From NCBI GenBank assembly GCA_944372345.1, contig CALVYT010000019.1, forward strand, positions 22,968-86,967: a DNA stretch of 64,000 nt, read 5' to 3'. Shown one piece after another: positions 7,651-15,183 of this stretch. Every line of letters begins with the position of its first letter. Positions within the stretch are counted from its first letter, which is position 1. A program made the translations under genes and the position numbers. The notes under the pieces are model-generated. The model did not search any database. It saw only the letters and a program-made list of their open reading frames with translations, and had not been told where the DNA came from. The stretch is from an uncultured Clostridia bacterium (GTDB lineage: Bacteria; Bacillota; Clostridia; Christensenellales; Pumilibacteraceae).

Positions 7651-8298
7651 TTATTCGCCGCGTTTTTCGATAATATACGTCGCGATAAGGTCGGCGGCGT
7701 GGAGAAGCGAACAGAGCGGGTTGATCGCATACGCTTCGCTTATCGAGTAATCGCCGCCGCGGCTCCTGCTGTCGAAGCCGCCCATATGCCAATTTATCGC
7801 CAGAGCCTCCTCGCGCGTCAGGCGACGTATATATCCGTTTATGATATAGACGGATTTTTCGCCGTGCCCGTATGGGAGTTTTTCTTCCCTGGCGTAGTAC
7901 GGTTTTTTCACCCATTCATTGTCCACTTTGACGTTGCGGAAGTCCTCTTTGTAGTAGCCTATCTTACAGACGTCGTGGAGCAGTCCGCATATGGCTATGC
8001 TCTCTTCGGAGATATTGAGTTCCTTATTCCGTTCCGCTGCCGCGGCGCGCTCCATTGCGACAAGGGCGGAAAGCTGCTTATATACGTTTATGCTGTGTTC
8101 GCATAACCCGCCGCGGTGGCAGCAATGGAATTTGCTGCTCGCCGGCGCGGTGAAAAAGTCGGAGCCGCTTTCAAGATATTTGAGCAGATCGTCCGCGCCT
8201 TTACGCGTTATATGCGATTTGTAGATCCCGATAAATTCTTTTTTGTTATTTTCGGCGGGATCGTCGATCCTTTCGTCCGGAGTTTCCATATTTTCCAT
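7651..8298 (-). CDS. HD-domain phosphohydrolase
   Basis: 215 residues. HD-superfamily metal motif: His in HRGGLCEHSINV, the HD pair in LLHDVCKIG, a later GHGEKSVYI and INWHMGGFD, and Asp in LLHAADLIATYI. The arrangement resembles the HD domain of YhaM-type 3'-5' exoribonucleases, but the OB-fold half is absent and the substrate is unknown. It is probably a cytoplasmic nucleotide or RNA hydrolase. The ATG at 8298 lies only 6 bases after the -10 box of a strong promoter, so the mRNA may be leaderless; a second ATG three codons later is possible. Standalone gene. Confidence 0.8.
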   Translation of the reverse strand: MENMETPDERIDDPAENNKKEFIGIYKSHITRKGADDLLKYLESGSDFFTAPASSKFHCCHRGGLCEHSINVYKQLSALVAMERAAAAERNKELNISEESIAICGLLHDVCKIGYYKEDFRNVKVDNEWVKKPYYAREEKLPYGHGEKSVYIINGYIRRLTREEALAINWHMGGFDSRSRGGDYSISEAYAINPLCSLLHAADLIATYIIEKRGE

Positions 8299-8304
8299 AA
8301 AATG

Positions 8305-8333
8305 ATTGTAACATATTAGGCCCGGCTTGTCAA
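8305..8333 (-). promoter_or_regulatory. Promoter of the HD hydrolase, probably giving a leaderless mRNA
   Basis: On the minus strand TTGACA (8333-8328), a 17-base spacer and TACAAT (8310-8305). The start codon begins 6 bases after the -10, the usual position of the transcription start. Confidence 0.8.
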
Positions 8334-8471
8334 GGCATGGACGAGCGCGGCGAGCAGTACGGACGGATCCATCCCTCCGGACAGTCCGACAGCGACTCTG
8401 TCGCCGTCCGCAAACATCGAATGATCCTCCGCCGCCGAAGTCCGTCGCGGTTTTTCGCCGCTTGCGGTCAT
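8316..8471 (-). pseudogene. N-terminal remnant of a TtcA/TilS-like PP-loop ATPase
   Basis: A 51-codon frame whose ATG overlaps the stop of the esterase gene (ATGA, 8468-8471). After a degenerate start it contains MFADGDRVAVGLSGGMDPSV, which matches the N-terminal PP-loop (SGGxDS) of TtcA-type tRNA sulfurtransferases, followed by the expected helix LLAALVHAL, and then stops. The P-loop has drifted (SGGMDPS for the usual SGGKDS) and the rest of the domain, about 200 residues, is missing. It is probably a relic of a gene lost by deletion; expression as a small peptide is possible because the start is translationally coupled. Confidence 0.6.
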
Positions 8472-9337
8472 TGCCGCTTTTCGCCGCCGCGCAAAAACGC
8501 CGCGGCGCGGGCGAGCATGTCCGCGGATTCCTGCCATTCGGGGTCGCGGACGGGGTAGACGTGGACGAATTTATGCGCGCCCGAGCGTTTGGGTCTCATA
8601 TCGAGAGCGAACTCTGCGCCGCGCGCTTCAAGCTCTTTTGCCAGCCGCAGAGTGGAAGAGCGCAGAAAATCGCCGTCCGAGGAGGCGAGGAACGCGCGGC
8701 GGGGCAGGTAGACGTCGGTCAGATCGGGAATGCGGGTGAGGGAGAGCCAGCCGCCTTTGCCGACGGGCACTCCCGCAAGGGCGCGCGCGCCGCGGCGGCG
8801 GAAGCAGAACATCCCGGAGATGAGCAGCAGTCCGTCCGCGCGGGGAGCGACGTCGCTTTCCGCCAGTCCGAACGCGGCGCGCACCGTTTCGGAAGAAGCG
8901 GCGGCGTCCGCGAGCAGGGCGAGCATCGCGCCCGCGCTGTCGCCGGCGAGGTAAAAGCCGTTTGTGCCGCGGCTGTCCGCGAAAAAGCGCGCCGCGCGGC
9001 AGACGTCCGTCAGCATTTCGGGCAGGGTCGCCTGCGGCGCGAGCCGATACTCCGCGGAAACGACGGTGAAGCCGAGCGAGGCGACGGCGCGGCAGAACCG
9101 CTCGTTCAGCCCTTTGTGCCCGTACATAAGCCCGCCGCCGTGCACGTCGAACAGGAGCGGCAGTTCGTCTGCGGCATAATTTTCCGGGACATACACGTCC
9201 GCGGGGAGCGCTCCCGGGACTGTTACGTCTTTTTCCGCGCGCACGCCGGGCGGTATGACGCGTCCGCGTTCGCTTTTTTCGTCATACCGCGCCATAGAGC
9301 GGCAGATCGCTTTCGCTATCGCAAGGCGGACGCTCAT
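8468..9337 (-). CDS. Alpha/beta-hydrolase esterase (hormone-sensitive-lipase type)
   Basis: 289 residues. The oxyanion motif HGGG is in LLFDVHGGGLMYG, the nucleophile elbow is GDSAGA, and SAEYRLAPQATLPEML is typical of the HSL (family IV) esterases; a C-terminal His is in SGAHKFVHVYP. It hydrolyses a short-chain ester, substrate unknown. No signal peptide. Its ATG overlaps the stop of the membrane-protein gene upstream (ATGA at 9334-9337), so the two are translationally coupled; the PP-loop remnant follows with the same kind of overlap. Confidence 0.85.
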   Translation of the reverse strand: MSVRLAIAKAICRSMARYDEKSERGRVIPPGVRAEKDVTVPGALPADVYVPENYAADELPLLFDVHGGGLMYGHKGLNERFCRAVASLGFTVVSAEYRLAPQATLPEMLTDVCRAARFFADSRGTNGFYLAGDSAGAMLALLADAAASSETVRAAFGLAESDVAPRADGLLLISGMFCFRRRGARALAGVPVGKGGWLSLTRIPDLTDVYLPRRAFLASSDGDFLRSSTLRLAKELEARGAEFALDMRPKRSGAHKFVHVYPVRDPEWQESADMLARAAAFLRGGEKRQ

Positions 9338-10161
9338 TTCGTTTCATTTTCTGCGGCGGGCGGTTCGCGGTAGGTCTCCGCGTTGTTTTCGGCGAGCCTG
9401 CCGAGGAAGGATATTTTTTCCCGCCGCGCGAGCGTTTCGTCGACGCGGGAGGTGACGAGAAGGTATATACAGTACATAGCGGGAAGCCCGAGGTTGGTCT
9501 CCATCAGCGAATTGACGGCGAGCACGCGCAGCTGTTCGCCGAACTCCATCCCGCCGCTGCGCACGCCGCCGAGAAGCAGCGAAAACTCCCAGCCGAACTG
9601 CACGGCGACGCCGATGACGAACAGCCACAGTATGCGCATACGCCGCGTTTTGTCCTTTTGCAGCAGGTTGTAGACGATGACGGCGAAGTAGGAAACGGCG
9701 AGAAAGACCGCCATGAACCAGTGGTATTCGCCCGTTTCCCGCCAGATCCGTATCTGCGTATCGCCCGAGAGCGCGTCGTCGAGAACGGGGCAGACCAGCC
9801 ACCACACGAGGATGAGTATCGTCCACTCGGCTATGCGCCCGTCCTTTTTCAGGCACAGCCATATCCACGCGAAGTTGGTTATGCCGTAGCTGAGCGACAT
9901 CCACAGCAGCACCCAGAACATCATGCTCTCTCCGCCCGCGGTGAACGCGCCGTCCGCCGCGACGGTGCCTATGTGCCGCGAACCCGTCAGCAGGTGGAAT
10001 ATGCCGTAGTCCACTATGAAATACAGCAGTCCGCCGGCGATCGCCCAAAGCGCCGTCAGCCTGCGTTTCGTGAAAAACAACAGCAGTACGAACGCGACCA
10101 CGAAAACCGAATCGAGAATGATATACGGCAGTCCGAACGTCCTTTGCGCGATAATATCCAT
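9334..10161 (-). CDS. Polytopic membrane protein of unknown function
   Basis: About 275 residues with roughly seven to eight hydrophobic segments (for example IILDSVFVVAFVLLLFF, WTILILVWWLVCPVL, FMAVFLAVSYFAVIVYNLL). Many Trp residues lie near the membrane edges and the C-terminal tail is charged (REKISFLGRLAENN). No transporter or enzyme motif is recognised. I chose the ATG at 10161 because GGGAGG precedes it by 5-6 bases; an in-frame ATG at 10188 lacks such a site. First gene of an apparent three-gene operon with the esterase. Confidence 0.7.
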   Translation of the reverse strand: MDIIAQRTFGLPYIILDSVFVVAFVLLLFFTKRRLTALWAIAGGLLYFIVDYGIFHLLTGSRHIGTVAADGAFTAGGESMMFWVLLWMSLSYGITNFAWIWLCLKKDGRIAEWTILILVWWLVCPVLDDALSGDTQIRIWRETGEYHWFMAVFLAVSYFAVIVYNLLQKDKTRRMRILWLFVIGVAVQFGWEFSLLLGGVRSGGMEFGEQLRVLAVNSLMETNLGLPAMYCIYLLVTSRVDETLARREKISFLGRLAENNAETYREPPAAENETK

Positions 10162-10287
10162 CGCATCCTCCCGAGCGTATATTTCCATATCCGATTATAA
10201 CAGAAATCCCGCGGATTGCAAAGCGTTTGGCGGAAAAACTTTTGTCCGTGCGCTTTTTTACGGCGCGCCGCGGTTTTGCGGAAAAAT

Positions 10288-10403
10288 TTTACACGGTTTT
10301 TACGAATTTTTACACGGAGTTTACACGATACGAACTTTTTACTTTTTCGATACAAAAGTTTACAACTACGAAACAGCGTATATGCCAGGAGCGGCGGTAT
10401 AAT
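10288..10403 (+). promoter_or_regulatory. Pho-box array and -10 of the metallophosphoesterase gene
   Basis: TTTACA-like hexamers start at 10288, 10299, 10309 and 10320, a 10-11 base rhythm like the tandem TT-ACA repeats bound by PhoP in Bacillus. Further TTTAC motifs are at 10338 and 10359. TATAAT is at 10398-10403 with no good -35, as expected for an activated promoter. AGGAGG precedes the ATG at 10441. Confidence 0.7.
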
Positions 10404-10440
10404 GAATATGCGATAAACATATTTCAGGAGGCAAGAAAGA

Positions 10441-12885
10441 ATGAAAACAACGAAGAGCCGCATATTTTCGGCAGCTGTCGCGGTACTGCTCGCCGCCGCG
10501 GTTATGCTCGCGTGCGTGCCCGCGCTGAACGGCATTTCGGCAAAAGCCGAGGAAACCGCCGCGTCCGACGGCGGGCTGGAAATAGCGGTGATGTCCGACG
10601 TGCACATACTTCCGCCCGACTTGATAGCGGATACGGATGATTATGCGGACGCGCTCAACAGCGACCGCAAGATGTTCACCGAGAGCACGGCGATACTCGA
10701 CCGCATGCTCGCGGAAGTGAAGAAAGAATCTCCCGACGTGCTGATGATCTCGGGCGACCTGACCAAGGACGGGGAATACGAGGGGCACTTGTATCTCGCC
10801 GAAAAGCTCGAAGCTCTCAAAACCGAACTGCCGGAGCTTAAAATTTACGTCACGAACGGCAATCACGACGTGAACAACACGCTCGCGTTCGATTATAGCA
10901 CGCAGTCGGGCGAAAAGGAACAGGCGACGCTTACTTCGCCGGAGAAATTCATCGAAGCGTACGACGTCGTGTACGGCGACGAGTCGGTGATCGCCCGCTT
11001 CGAACCTGCGGAAGACAAGACGGCGGGCATGCTGTCTTATGCGGCGCGTCCTGCCGACGGGTATACCGTCATCGTCGTCGACAGCTGCAAATACAGCGCG
11101 GACAACACCGAGTCGGGCGAGGACGAGCACGAAACGGGCGGCGCGATAAGCGCGGATCTGCTCGCGTGGATAGAGGATCAGGCGGAAGCCGCGAAAGAGC
11201 GCGGCGACGTCGTGATCGGCATGCAGCACCACGGGCTTATCGAGCATTTCGATATGGAAGAGGAGATCCTCGGCGACTATCTCGTCGACGACTACCGCAC
11301 CGTTTCGCAGACGTATGCCGACGCGGGGCTGAGCGCGGTGTTCACCGGGCATATGCACGCCAACGACATAGCGTATATGAAAACGGAAGCGGGCAACGAA
11401 CTCTATGACATAGAAACGGGTTCGGCGGTGACGTACCCCTGCCCGATGCGCTTCGTCGAAGTGACGCGTTCGGAAGCGGATAATGCCGTAAAGACCGATC
11501 TCGACGTCCGCACCGTGACCAACCTGGACGGCATAACGTATACGACGGCGGATAAACGGACCGAAACGATAGACGACCTGACGGAGTACGCGAAGGGATT
11601 CGGCATAACGGAGGGACTGGTGGAGAATATCGGCACGGATCTCGTGCTCTCCCTCGCGTCCGGTCTCGGCTCGTCGGCGGCAGCCGCGGGCGGCTTGGAA
11701 AATATGCTCGTATCCCTTGCCGCGGATCTTGTAGGGGTAAACGTCGGCAGCCTGTCGCAGCTCGTCAATCTCGTGGCGGCGATGATCACGACTGATACGT
11801 CCGAAAGCCTGTATTACGACGGCGCGGGGCATCTCGTGCTTTCGATGATGGGTCAGAATCTGACGATCTCCGTGACGGGGCTTGCCGAGTCGCTGTCGTA
11901 TCTGTGCGGCGAACTGGATAAAGTCCTCGCGAGCGCGGATACGCTTGCCGAGCCGGTGAACAAATTCATAAGCGACGTGCTCGATATAGTCGTCTACGAC
12001 GACGAGAGCGAGGCGAACGACGACAAGACGCTGATCGAACTCGTCAACGACGTCTATCAGTCGCATTTGTCCGGTGCGGACGGAGACGGCACGGCGCCCG
12101 CTTACATAGCCGAGGTGCTCGCCGGGATAGCGGACGGCATGTTCACGGATAAGCTGCTGACCGAACTGTTCGATAAGCTCTGGGAGTTCGTCATCGCCGT
12201 TTCGGACGATATCCCTCTCCGCGATTTTCTCGGCATCGAACGGTTCGACGTGATCACGGACGGCTCGAAGATAGCCTACGATCCGCAGCCGCTCGACGGC
12301 AGGACGCAACCGCTCATCACTCTCAATGCGGACGGCACGAGCGGGCTGTTCAATCTGCTGCTCACCTTAGGCGGTTTCAATAAGTATATCGACGATACGC
12401 ACAAAGAGGACGCGGAAGATCCGTATGTGACCATACTCGAAGGCGCGGAGAACGCGAGCCTCGCCGATCTGCTCGATATGAACATAATACTCGCGGGCGG
12501 AAAGATCGTCAGAAACGCGGTCGAAGAGCTCGTGTTCGGGACTCCCGCGGATGGCGACGCGCCCGCCGAGGAAGGACTGATAACGTCCGAACTCAAAGCG
12601 CAGCTCGGCGGACTGCTGTCGTCGATCGTATCCTCGATGTCCTCGGACGGCGGCTATAAGAACGACAACGAAGCGGAGATAACCGTTTCCTACGAGCGCG
12701 CCGAGGAGGAAACTCCCGCTCCCGCGCCGACCGATCCCGAAGATCCCGGGGAGCCCTCCGATGAGAGCGGCTGCGGCAGCGTCGCGGCAGGCGGCACGGC
12801 GGCCGTTATGATATGCCTGTGCGTACTTCTCGTTGCGGTCGTCGCAGTTACGGCGGCGGTCCGCGCGAAAAAGCGCGGCAGATAA
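10441..12885 (+). CDS. Secreted, membrane-anchored metallophosphoesterase
   Basis: 814 residues. Signal peptide (residues 1-36, ending near SAKAEE), then a calcineurin-like phosphoesterase domain with motifs in order: VMSDVHI, ISGDLTKDGEYEGH, TNGNHDVN, MQHHG and FTGHMHANDI. A long helical, Asp-rich domain follows, then a Pro/Glu linker and a C-terminal membrane helix (AVMICLCVLLVAVVAVTAAV) with a KKRGR tail; there is no LPXTG. It probably releases phosphate from organic phosphates or nucleotides outside the cell. The Pho boxes upstream fit a role in phosphate scavenging together with the Pst system at 30912-35490. Confidence 0.85.
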   Translation: MKTTKSRIFSAAVAVLLAAAVMLACVPALNGISAKAEETAASDGGLEIAVMSDVHILPPDLIADTDDYADALNSDRKMFTESTAILDRMLAEVKKESPDVLMISGDLTKDGEYEGHLYLAEKLEALKTELPELKIYVTNGNHDVNNTLAFDYSTQSGEKEQATLTSPEKFIEAYDVVYGDESVIARFEPAEDKTAGMLSYAARPADGYTVIVVDSCKYSADNTESGEDEHETGGAISADLLAWIEDQAEAAKERGDVVIGMQHHGLIEHFDMEEEILGDYLVDDYRTVSQTYADAGLSAVFTGHMHANDIAYMKTEAGNELYDIETGSAVTYPCPMRFVEVTRSEADNAVKTDLDVRTVTNLDGITYTTADKRTETIDDLTEYAKGFGITEGLVENIGTDLVLSLASGLGSSAAAAGGLENMLVSLAADLVGVNVGSLSQLVNLVAAMITTDTSESLYYDGAGHLVLSMMGQNLTISVTGLAESLSYLCGELDKVLASADTLAEPVNKFISDVLDIVVYDDESEANDDKTLIELVNDVYQSHLSGADGDGTAPAYIAEVLAGIADGMFTDKLLTELFDKLWEFVIAVSDDIPLRDFLGIERFDVITDGSKIAYDPQPLDGRTQPLITLNADGTSGLFNLLLTLGGFNKYIDDTHKEDAEDPYVTILEGAENASLADLLDMNIILAGGKIVRNAVEELVFGTPADGDAPAEEGLITSELKAQLGGLLSSIVSSMSSDGGYKNDNEAEITVSYERAEEETPAPAPTDPEDPGEPSDESGCGSVAAGGTAAVMICLCVLLVAVVAVTAAVRAKKRGR

Positions 12886-12903
12886 ATATCCTTTGCCTGC
12901 CCG

Positions 12904-12940
12904 GGGCGCGCGCCTTTTCACGGCGCGCGCCCTGTTTTTT
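12904..12940 (+). terminator. Intrinsic terminator of the metallophosphoesterase gene
   Basis: The 11-bp stem GGGCGCGCGCC/GGCGCGCGCCC is followed by TGTTTTTT. Confidence 0.9.
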
Positions 12941-12951
12941 CGCCGCCGGTA

Positions 12952-12980
12952 TTGACAAAACCGCGCGGGTGTGTTAAAAT
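12952..12980 (+). promoter_or_regulatory. Promoter of LytTR/GHKL system 1
   Basis: TTGACA at 12952-12957, a 17-base spacer and TAAAAT at 12975-12980. GGAGGCG precedes the ATG at 13005. Confidence 0.85.
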
Positions 12981-13004
12981 GAACGTCGGAAGCTGGAGGC
13001 GGAA

Positions 13005-13721
13005 ATGATAAGGACTGTCATAGTGGAGGACGACGACGCGGCGGCGGAGCTGCTGGCGGGTTACCTCGATCGGTACGGCGGCGAGCACGGGGAGACTTTC
13101 TCTTCCGTGCGCTATGACAATGCCGTGACTTTTCTCGAAAAGTACGCGAGCGACGCGGACATCGTGTTTATGGACATCGAGATGGAAGATCTCGACGGGA
13201 TGAAAGCCGCCGCCAAACTGCGCGAGCGCGACAGGTCGGTCACGCTGATATTCGTGACGAATATGGCGCAGTTCGCGATCAAGGGGTACGAGGTGGACGC
13301 GCTCGACTTTATCGTCAAGCCCGTCGGTTACCACGATTTCGCGTTCAGGCTGAAAAAAGCGGTTGCCCGCATACGCGCCAACGAGGAAAAGTATGTGTCC
13401 GTGAACCTGCTGGGGGGAGGGTATGCCAAAGCGGCGGTCTCGCGCATAAAGTACGTCGAGATAATGAAACACCGCATGATCTGGCATACCGAGGACGGCG
13501 ATTTAGAGTCCTACGGCACGCTTAAAAACGCGGAGAGCGTGCTGCCGCGCGAGCATTTCGCGCGGTGCAACAGCTGTTATCTCGTCAACCTGCGTTTCGT
13601 GCGTTCCGTGCGCGATATGATATGCGACGTGGCGGGGGACAAACTCAAAGTCAGTCAGCCGAAAAAGCGGGAATTTCTCAAAAGTCTCGGCGACTATATC
13701 GGGGGCGGGCTGGATGTTTGA
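13005..13721 (+). CDS. LytTR-family response regulator (AgrA/LytR type), copy 1
   Basis: 238 residues: receiver domain with DDD at residues 9-11, phosphoacceptor Asp57 in FMDIEME, IFVTN and LDFIVKPVGYHDF; LytTR DNA-binding domain from about residue 130 (KYVEIMKHRMIWHT, then HFARCNSCYLVNLRFVRSV). It ends GGGLDV. The partner kinase gene starts 8 bases before the stop, so translation is coupled. Followed by the kinase, a surface lipoprotein and a permuted GH3 enzyme; a second locus with the same order starts at 51663. It probably activates one or both of the downstream genes, by inference from position. Confidence 0.92.
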   Translation: MIRTVIVEDDDAAAELLAGYLDRYGGEHGETFSSVRYDNAVTFLEKYASDADIVFMDIEMEDLDGMKAAAKLRERDRSVTLIFVTNMAQFAIKGYEVDALDFIVKPVGYHDFAFRLKKAVARIRANEEKYVSVNLLGGGYAKAAVSRIKYVEIMKHRMIWHTEDGDLESYGTLKNAESVLPREHFARCNSCYLVNLRFVRSVRDMICDVAGDKLKVSQPKKREFLKSLGDYIGGGLDV

Positions 13722-15048
13722 TTTCGCTTCGCCGCTGTTCTGGTATCGTCTGCAATTCCTCGCGGAGCTGCTCGTCGCGGAGGCTTTTTTCGCGTTCAAA
13801 CTCAAACGCCGCAGCCGCTTTCCGCTGCGCGTCGCGCTCGCCGTGCTCGTATGCTTCGCGGTGACGTTCCTGTTCCCGATAGCCGCTTACAACGCGTTCT
13901 ATATCTCGTTTATGTTCATATTCATCTTCGCGCTGACGATGGCGGGGCTGTACGTCTGTTTTCGCGAGCCGCTCATCAATATACTGTTCGTGTCCGTGGC
14001 GGCGTATGCGATGCAGCACGTCGCGTACGAACTTTATACTCTGCTGTCCGCGGCGTTCGGATTGCAGTCGGCGTCCTCGCTGCAATATGCCGAAACGGGT
14101 GAACTCGCGTTCGACGTGTGGACGGTGTCCGTCTATATAGAGAGCTATGCGGCGGTGTACGCGCTGATGTACGCGGCGTTCGGCACGCGTATAAAGCGGG
14201 GCACGGACCTTCGTATAGGCAACGCGAGGCTGCTCGTCATCAGCGGGGTGATACTGCTCGCCGCGGTGCTCCTCAACGCCGTCGTGGCGTACCGCGCCGC
14301 GGAAGATACGGACGTCGTGCTGCTCTGTATCATCCACGGCAGCAACGCGCTGTGCTGCGTGCTCGCGGTGTTCATACAGTTCTTTATGCTCGCGGGCAGA
14401 AAGATGCAGAGCGAGCTGGATACGCTGCGGCTGCTGCACGAGCAGGAACAGCGGCACTATATGCGCTTTAAGGAGAACGTGGACTATATCAACGTCAAGT
14501 GCCACGACTTAAAACACCAGATCCGCCGCATAGCGTCCGCGGGGGCGGTCAACGACAGCGTCATCGGGGAGATAGAGCGCGCGGTCACGATATACGACTC
14601 GGACGTAAAGACGGGCAATGAAACGCTCGACATAGTGCTGACGGAAAAGCGGCTGACGTGCGCGGACGGCGGCATAGCGTTTTCCTGCATAGCGGACGGC
14701 GCAAAGCTCGGCTTTATGACGGACGCGGACATCTGCTCGCTGTTCGGCAACGCGCTCGACAACGCGATAGAGGCGGCGTGCCGCATAGAGGACAGGAGCA
14801 GGCGGTCGATAGGGCTGACCGTCAAGGAGTCCAAGGGCTTCGTTTCGGTGTGCGTGCGCAACAGCTGCCCGCCCGACGTGCGCGTGAGCGGGGGACTGCC
14901 CGCGACGACGAAGGGCGACACCGTCAACCACGGTTACGGTATGAAGAGCATGAAAGCGGTCGCCGAACGTTACGGCGGGGAGCTGACCGCGGCGGCGGAG
15001 GACGGAGTGTTCACTCTCAACGTCATTTTTCCGTCGGAAAATTCTTAA
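13714..15048 (+). CDS. GHKL sensor histidine kinase (AgrC type), copy 1
   Basis: 444 residues. About six to seven membrane helices fill residues 10-230, then a cytoplasmic coil, the modified HisKA motif VKCHDLKHQIRRI (His264) and a GHKL ATPase domain with the N box LFGNALDNAIEAACRI and the G box GYGMKSM. The membrane-embedded sensor is typical of peptide-sensing AgrC-like kinases, but no peptide precursor gene is seen next to it. Overlaps the regulator gene by 8 bases. Confidence 0.9.
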   Translation: MFDFASPLFWYRLQFLAELLVAEAFFAFKLKRRSRFPLRVALAVLVCFAVTFLFPIAAYNAFYISFMFIFIFALTMAGLYVCFREPLINILFVSVAAYAMQHVAYELYTLLSAAFGLQSASSLQYAETGELAFDVWTVSVYIESYAAVYALMYAAFGTRIKRGTDLRIGNARLLVISGVILLAAVLLNAVVAYRAAEDTDVVLLCIIHGSNALCCVLAVFIQFFMLAGRKMQSELDTLRLLHEQEQRHYMRFKENVDYINVKCHDLKHQIRRIASAGAVNDSVIGEIERAVTIYDSDVKTGNETLDIVLTEKRLTCADGGIAFSCIADGAKLGFMTDADICSLFGNALDNAIEAACRIEDRSRRSIGLTVKESKGFVSVCVRNSCPPDVRVSGGLPATTKGDTVNHGYGMKSMKAVAERYGGELTAAAEDGVFTLNVIFPSENS

Positions 15049-15074
15049 TTTATGCTATGTGCGTTTAATTTATG
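15045..15074 (+). promoter_or_regulatory. Candidate LytTR operator, two TTAATTTATG repeats
   Basis: Identical 10-mers TTAATTTATG at 15045-15054 and 15065-15074, exactly 20 bases (two helical turns) apart, with TATGTGCGTTT (15056-15066) between and into the second. The same TATGTGCGTTT followed by TTATG occurs upstream of the lipoprotein promoter of the second system at 53865. The site begins 39 bases upstream of a -35 box. Confidence 0.4.
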
Positions 15075-15107
15075 GCGAACCTCTTGAAAGGTCCGCCGTA
15101 TTTTTTT
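15074..15107 (+). terminator. Intrinsic terminator after kinase 1
   Basis: GGCGAACC pairs with GGTCCGCC (one mismatch) and is followed by TA and a run of seven T. It overlaps a candidate promoter for the lipoprotein gene. Confidence 0.65.
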
Positions 15108-15112
15108 ATTAT
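15084..15112 (+). promoter_or_regulatory. Candidate promoter of lipoprotein/GH3 operon 1
   Basis: TTGAAA at 15084-15089, a 17-base spacer and TATTAT at 15107-15112. The same -35 (TTGAAA) and spacing occur in the second system at 53931-53959. It overlaps the terminator hairpin. Confidence 0.5.
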
Positions 15113-15183
15113 TCCCGTGACGGCGAAAGGCAGGGGGCGCGTTCTCTTGCCGAGCCGAAAATCCACCGAAAGGAGAAAGTGAA

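Noticed and set aside
10366..12309. A 647-codon minus-strand frame opposite the metallophosphoesterase
   Set aside because: The plus-strand frame has a signal peptide and five phosphoesterase motifs; the antisense frame has none.
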